From: Niastella yeongjuensis
GTDB taxonomy: Bacteria > Bacteroidota > Bacteroidia > Chitinophagales > Chitinophagaceae
NCBI RefSeq assembly: GCF_900110245.1
Contig: NZ_FOCZ01000002.1
Span: forward strand, 620,001-684,000
Reading direction: 5' to 3'
DNA: 64,000 bases
Made by a program: the position numbers and the translations under genes
Shown: in pieces, positions 60,698 through 64,000 of the stretch
Layout: each line of letters begins with the position of its first letter
Position numbering within the stretch: position 1 is the first letter of the stretch
The notes under the pieces: generated by a model
What the model saw: the letters and a program-made list of their open reading frames with translations, nothing else
Told to the model about the DNA's origin: nothing
Database searches by the model: none

Positions 60698-61198
60698 ATG
60701 AATACAAATTTACGTTGGTTTGCTTTATACACCAGGCCCCGGTGGGAGAAGAAAGTAGCAGATCTGCTGGGCCTGAAAGAAATTGAGAATTATTGTCCGA
60801 TTCAAAAGATCGAAAGAAACTGGAGCGATAGGAAAAAGATTATATTCGAGCCCTTATTCAAATCGTACGTACTCGTACGCCTTGCGCCCAAAGCACACAT
60901 TCCCGTACTTCAAACAGATGGCGTAATCGGATTCGTAACATTCCAGGGAAAACCAGCAGTAATTCGCGATGAAGAAATTGATATAGTGAAGCAGTTCCTG
61001 CAAAATTACGAGCATATACAGGTAGAGCGAATTGATGTAAACATACATGATGAAGTAACTATTATTAACGGTCCGCTGGAGCAACAAACCGGCCACGTGA
61101 TGGAAGTGAATAACCGAAGTGTAAAAGTGATGTTGCCTTCATTGGGTTTTGCCCTGGTAGCAATTGATAAAAATAACCTGTCAAAAGGTTCGCAATAA
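60698..61198 (+). CDS. UpxY-type transcription antiterminator (NusG-like)
   Basis: A 166-residue NusG paralogue that prevents premature termination in polysaccharide operons of Bacteroidota. The NGN domain opens NLRWFALYTRPRWEKKVADLL and contains NYCPIQKIERNWSDRKKIIFEPLFKSYVLVRL; a C-terminal KOW domain follows (DEVTIINGPLEQQTGHVMEV ... VKVMLPSLGFALVA). Being the first gene of a polysaccharide locus (dehydrogenase, epimerase and export genes follow) is the usual position. No UpxZ-type inhibitor gene is visible next to it. Confidence 0.92.
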   Translation: MNTNLRWFALYTRPRWEKKVADLLGLKEIENYCPIQKIERNWSDRKKIIFEPLFKSYVLVRLAPKAHIPVLQTDGVIGFVTFQGKPAVIRDEEIDIVKQFLQNYEHIQVERIDVNIHDEVTIINGPLEQQTGHVMEVNNRSVKVMLPSLGFALVAIDKNNLSKGSQ

Positions 61199-61226
61199 AA
61201 TAACTAACATCTAAATGAAATATTGA

Positions 61227-62522
61227 ATGGAAGCGAAGCAGTATCACTTAACGGTAATCGGGTTGGGATATGTAGGATTACCCCTGGCAGTTGAATTTGC
61301 AAAAAAATATCCTGTCGTAGGCTTTGACATCAATAAAGCACGTATAGCCGAACTGAGATCTGGTAACGATCACACCCTGGAGATCAGCAGTGACCAACTT
61401 GCTGAGGTACTTAAAAAGAAGTTAGATAATACAGCCGGCTTGTGGGTGAGCGATCAGTTGGAAGAAATTAAGATCACCAACGTATTTATCATAACCGTTC
61501 CTACACCGGTTGATAAATATAACCGCCCCGATTTGACCCCGCTGGTAAAAGCGAGTGAAACAGTAGGCCGGGCATTGAAGAAAGGCGATATTGTAATATA
61601 TGAATCAACTGTATACCCCGGTGTAACGGAAGAAGAGTGCGTACCTATTCTGGAAAAAGTTTCGGGACTTACCTTCAATAAAGATTTTTTTGCCGGTTAC
61701 TCACCCGAGCGTATCAACCCCGGCGATAAAGAACACACCGTTACAAAAATTAAAAAAGTAACCTCCGGTTCAACCCCCGAAGCTGCGAAAATTGTAAATG
61801 ATATCTATAGCAGCATCATAGTAGCAGGCACGCACATGGCGCCTTCTATAAAAGTTGCGGAAGCAGCTAAAGTAATTGAGAATGCACAACGCGATATCAA
61901 CATTGCCTTCATCAATGAACTGGCCAAAATATTCAACCTGCTCGATATCGATACCCAGGAAGTACTGGCAGCCGCTTCAACAAAATGGAACTTTTTACCA
62001 TTCCGCCCCGGTTTGGTGGGTGGTCACTGTATAGGCGTTGACCCTTATTACCTGGCACAAAAAGCTATGGAAGTGGGTTACCATCCTGAGATCATTCTGG
62101 CCGGACGCCGGTTGAACGATGGCATGGGTGCGTATGTAGCCGGTGAAGTGATAAAACTGATGGTGAAGAAAAGTGTTCCGGTTTACGGCAGCAAAGCCCT
62201 GGTATTAGGGATCACCTTTAAAGAAAACTGCCCCGACGTTCGCAATACCAAGGTGATCGATATCATCCGCCACCTGCAAAGCTACCACGTAGATGTGGAT
62301 GTATATGATCCATGGGCCAATCCCGATGAAGTAATGCATGAGTATGGCGTAAAGACCGTACAGGAATTACCGGCCACCCAGTCGCAATACAACGCGGTGA
62401 TACTGGCGGTAGCGCATAAACAGTTTGGTTATGAAACCATCAAGAAGTTATGCAGCGACCAGTGTGTGCTGTTTGATGTGAAAGCCCATTTAGGAAAAGA
62501 TTTAGTTGATGCACGCTTATAA
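61227..62522 (+). CDS. Nucleotide-sugar dehydrogenase (WbpO/TviB type)
   Basis: A 431-residue UDP-sugar 6-dehydrogenase that oxidises a UDP-HexNAc (or UDP-hexose) to its uronic acid with NAD. The Rossmann motif is [15 protein letters not shown]. The catalytic Cys is in [12 protein letters not shown], with the Lys of [20 protein letters not shown] and the [15 protein letters not shown] block. These match the WbpO/TviB group, which makes UDP-GalNAcA or UDP-GlcNAcA. With the epimerase downstream, the product is probably UDP-GalNAcA. Confidence 0.92.
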   Translation: MEAKQYHLTVIGLGYVGLPLAVEFAKKYPVVGFDINKARIAELRSGNDHTLEISSDQLAEVLKKKLDNTAGLWVSDQLEEIKITNVFIITVPTPVDKYNRPDLTPLVKASETVGRALKKGDIVIYESTVYPGVTEEECVPILEKVSGLTFNKDFFAGYSPERINPGDKEHTVTKIKKVTSGSTPEAAKIVNDIYSSIIVAGTHMAPSIKVAEAAKVIENAQRDINIAFINELAKIFNLLDIDTQEVLAAASTKWNFLPFRPGLVGGHCIGVDPYYLAQKAMEVGYHPEIILAGRRLNDGMGAYVAGEVIKLMVKKSVPVYGSKALVLGITFKENCPDVRNTKVIDIIRHLQSYHVDVDVYDPWANPDEVMHEYGVKTVQELPATQSQYNAVILAVAHKQFGYETIKKLCSDQCVLFDVKAHLGKDLVDARL

Positions 62523-62531
62523 CTATTAATT

Positions 62532-63530
62532 ATGTACAATCAGAAATACCATACAGCGGATATTAGCAAGGCTACCTTCCTGGTAACCGGAGGTGCTGGT
62601 TTTATAGGTTCAAACATTGTTGAATATTTATTAACGCATGGCGTTGGTAAAGTGCGGGTGCTCGACAACTTTAGTACGGGTTCCATGGAGAATATTGAAC
62701 CTTATTTAGCCCGTCCGGAGTTTAGTTTGATAGAAGGTGATATCCGGGACCTGGATACCTGCCGCCGCGCAGTAGACGGGGTTGATTATGTGTTGCACCA
62801 GGCCGCATTGGGTTCTGTGCCGCGCTCCATCAATGATCCCATTACCAGTAATGAAGTGAACGTGAGCGGTTTTTTGAATATGCTGGTAGCGGCCAGGGAT
62901 GCGGGTGTTAAAAGAATGGTGTATGCCGCGAGCTCAAGCACTTATGGCGATCACCCGGGTTTGCCCAAGGTAGAAGATAAAATAGGTAATCCGCTGTCGC
63001 CATACGCTGTTACCAAATATGTAAATGAACTGTATGCATCGGTATTCAGCCGTACGTACGATTTTCATACCATCGGGTTGCGTTACTTCAACGTTTTCGG
63101 GCCCCGTCAGAATCCTCGTGGGCCATACGCAGCCGTTATTCCTTTGTTCATTCAAAGTGCGTTGAACCACGAGGCGCCCTTCATCAATGGAGATGGCGAG
63201 ACCAGCCGCGATTTTACATTCGTTGAAAATGCGGTGCAGGCAAATATCAAAGCTGCGTTAGCGCCAGTGAACACGCATGAAGTAGTGAACATAGCCGTAG
63301 GTGATAAAACCACGCTGAACGAATTGTGGAAACACATAACAGATTTTATCGGCATCGATCTGGCGCCCCGTTACCGGGAAGAGCGCAAAGGAGATGTGCG
63401 TCACAGCTTGGCCAATGTGAGCAAGGCTGAACAACTGATCGGTTACAAGCCTGTAGTAACCATTCAAACAGGATTACAAACCACCGTAGAGTGGTATAAG
63501 CAGTCGTCTTACCTGAAAGTAACTTCATAA
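62532..63530 (+). CDS. UDP-sugar 4-epimerase, extended SDR (WbpP/TviC type)
   Basis: A 332-residue NAD-dependent extended short-chain dehydrogenase. It has G-G-A-G-F-I-G-S-N, a Ser in [10 protein letters not shown], the catalytic Tyr and Lys in [14 protein letters not shown], and the [21 protein letters not shown] motif common to UDP-GlcNAc 4-epimerases such as WbpP. It lies 9 bp after the dehydrogenase. The pair supplies an amino-uronic acid precursor for the exopolysaccharide. Confidence 0.92.
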   Translation: MYNQKYHTADISKATFLVTGGAGFIGSNIVEYLLTHGVGKVRVLDNFSTGSMENIEPYLARPEFSLIEGDIRDLDTCRRAVDGVDYVLHQAALGSVPRSINDPITSNEVNVSGFLNMLVAARDAGVKRMVYAASSSTYGDHPGLPKVEDKIGNPLSPYAVTKYVNELYASVFSRTYDFHTIGLRYFNVFGPRQNPRGPYAAVIPLFIQSALNHEAPFINGDGETSRDFTFVENAVQANIKAALAPVNTHEVVNIAVGDKTTLNELWKHITDFIGIDLAPRYREERKGDVRHSLANVSKAEQLIGYKPVVTIQTGLQTTVEWYKQSSYLKVTS

Positions 63531-63573
63531 TCCGGCCTCCTGGTTAATGCGCCATTAATAAAATAACGTACAA

Positions 63574-64000
63574 ATGAATAGAAACCACTTGCATCCTGCA
63601 CTTGCGTGCAGCGTTGTAGCGTTTGTTATTATTATGCTTACCACTTCTTGCAGTACCGGCAAGAAGTTAAATTACTTCAATGATCTGCCTGATGCGGAAA
63701 CATATGAATTGAAAGCAATGCCTGTGCCAGAACGTATTATTGAACGGGGCGACCGCCTCGATATCAATTTTATTGTACGGGACCAGGAGAGCGCCGCGTA
63801 CTTCAATAAACACACTATGGCCGGAGCCGCCAACGTGGCCGCAGCTGCGGTTGGTGTAGGTGGTGCAGGTGGGGGCGGAGGCGCCACCGCCGGTGCCGAT
63901 TATGTGGTTAATGAAGAAGGCGAAGTAGAAATTCCGGTTGTTGGCCGCCTTAGGCTGTCAGGCTTAACTATCAGTCAGGCAAAACAAAAATTATACAGTG
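63574..64000 (+). CDS. Polysaccharide export lipoprotein (Wza/SLBB family), 3' truncated
   Basis: The gene runs past the right edge; 142 residues are visible. The signal ends MLTTSC (Cys26), an outer-membrane lipoprotein. The poly-export domain begins IERGDRLDINFIVRD and continues YVVNEEGEVEIPVVGRLRLSGLTISQAKQKL, which is standard. Between the two halves lies a Gly/Ala-rich insert (about residues 85-112, AAAVGVGGAGGGGGATAG), an odd feature for this domain. It forms the exit channel for the polysaccharide made by the locus. It follows the epimerase by 43 bp. Confidence 0.9.
   Translation, partial: MNRNHLHPALACSVVAFVIIMLTTSCSTGKKLNYFNDLPDAETYELKAMPVPERIIERGDRLDINFIVRDQESAAYFNKHTMAGAANVAAAAVGVGGAGGGGGATAGADYVVNEEGEVEIPVVGRLRLSGLTISQAKQKLYS

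Overview
The window looks like chromosomal DNA of a Bacteroidota bacterium, most likely order Chitinophagales (Chitinophagaceae, Niastella/Chitinophaga-like). The evidence is two SusC/SusD pairs, type IX secretion cargo with type A and type B C-terminal sorting domains, an UpxY-type antiterminator in front of a polysaccharide locus, and promoter matches to the Bacteroidota -7 box TAnnTTTG. No rRNA is present, so this placement is an inference.

Layout. Positions 1-15000 hold ordinary chromosome: a truncated HxlR regulator, a pentapeptide-repeat protein, a tRNA-Ala(GGC) flanked by broken tRNA halves, lipoproteins, an AHSA1/SRPBCC protein, a DUF4239 membrane protein, a hydrolase, three large T9SS-type surface proteins and an Xaa-Pro aminopeptidase. 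Positions 15076-18052 hold a compact, minus-strand SOS-type mutagenesis operon: umuD, umuC, an unrecognised 163-residue protein, and a SRAP (YedK/HMCES) abasic-site protein. Its UmuD begins exactly where mature UmuD' begins, has Arg in place of the catalytic Lys, and its promoter carries three regularly spaced TTAGTA/TACTAA half-sites.

Positions 19111-27292 hold the first polysaccharide utilisation locus (PUL): SusC, SusD, a GH105 unsaturated uronyl hydrolase and a six-hairpin glycosidase-like protein. After DUF5063, TPR and CYTH genes come a GH36 alpha-galactosidase and an acidic protein on the minus strand. Positions 32761-59714 hold a second, large PUL: SusC, SusD, a fasciclin-like lipoprotein, GH2, GH95, GH31, an alginate-lyase-fold protein, GH29, GH88, a second GH29, an exported YhcH-family protein, a beta-helix protein, an AraC regulator and, further on, a LacI regulator divergent from uxuA. 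Together these predict outer-membrane binding and import of a fucosylated, uronate-bearing glycan, periplasmic removal of fucose, galactose and alpha-linked sugars, lyase cleavage with GH88/GH105 processing of unsaturated uronic acid, and cytoplasmic mannonate catabolism. The exact polysaccharide cannot be read from the sequence.

The spacers of the second PUL are full of short repeats: 7-bp iterated arrays (GGCAGTA, GGCAATG and similar), G-rich palindromic elements in front of both GH29 genes, a 29-bp palindrome and a 26-bp-arm inverted repeat. One palindromic element lies in frame inside the GH2 gene, and one array supplies the C-terminus of the beta-helix protein. From 60698 to the right edge an exopolysaccharide locus begins: UpxY, a UDP-sugar dehydrogenase, a UDP-sugar epimerase, and a polysaccharide export lipoprotein cut off by the window end.
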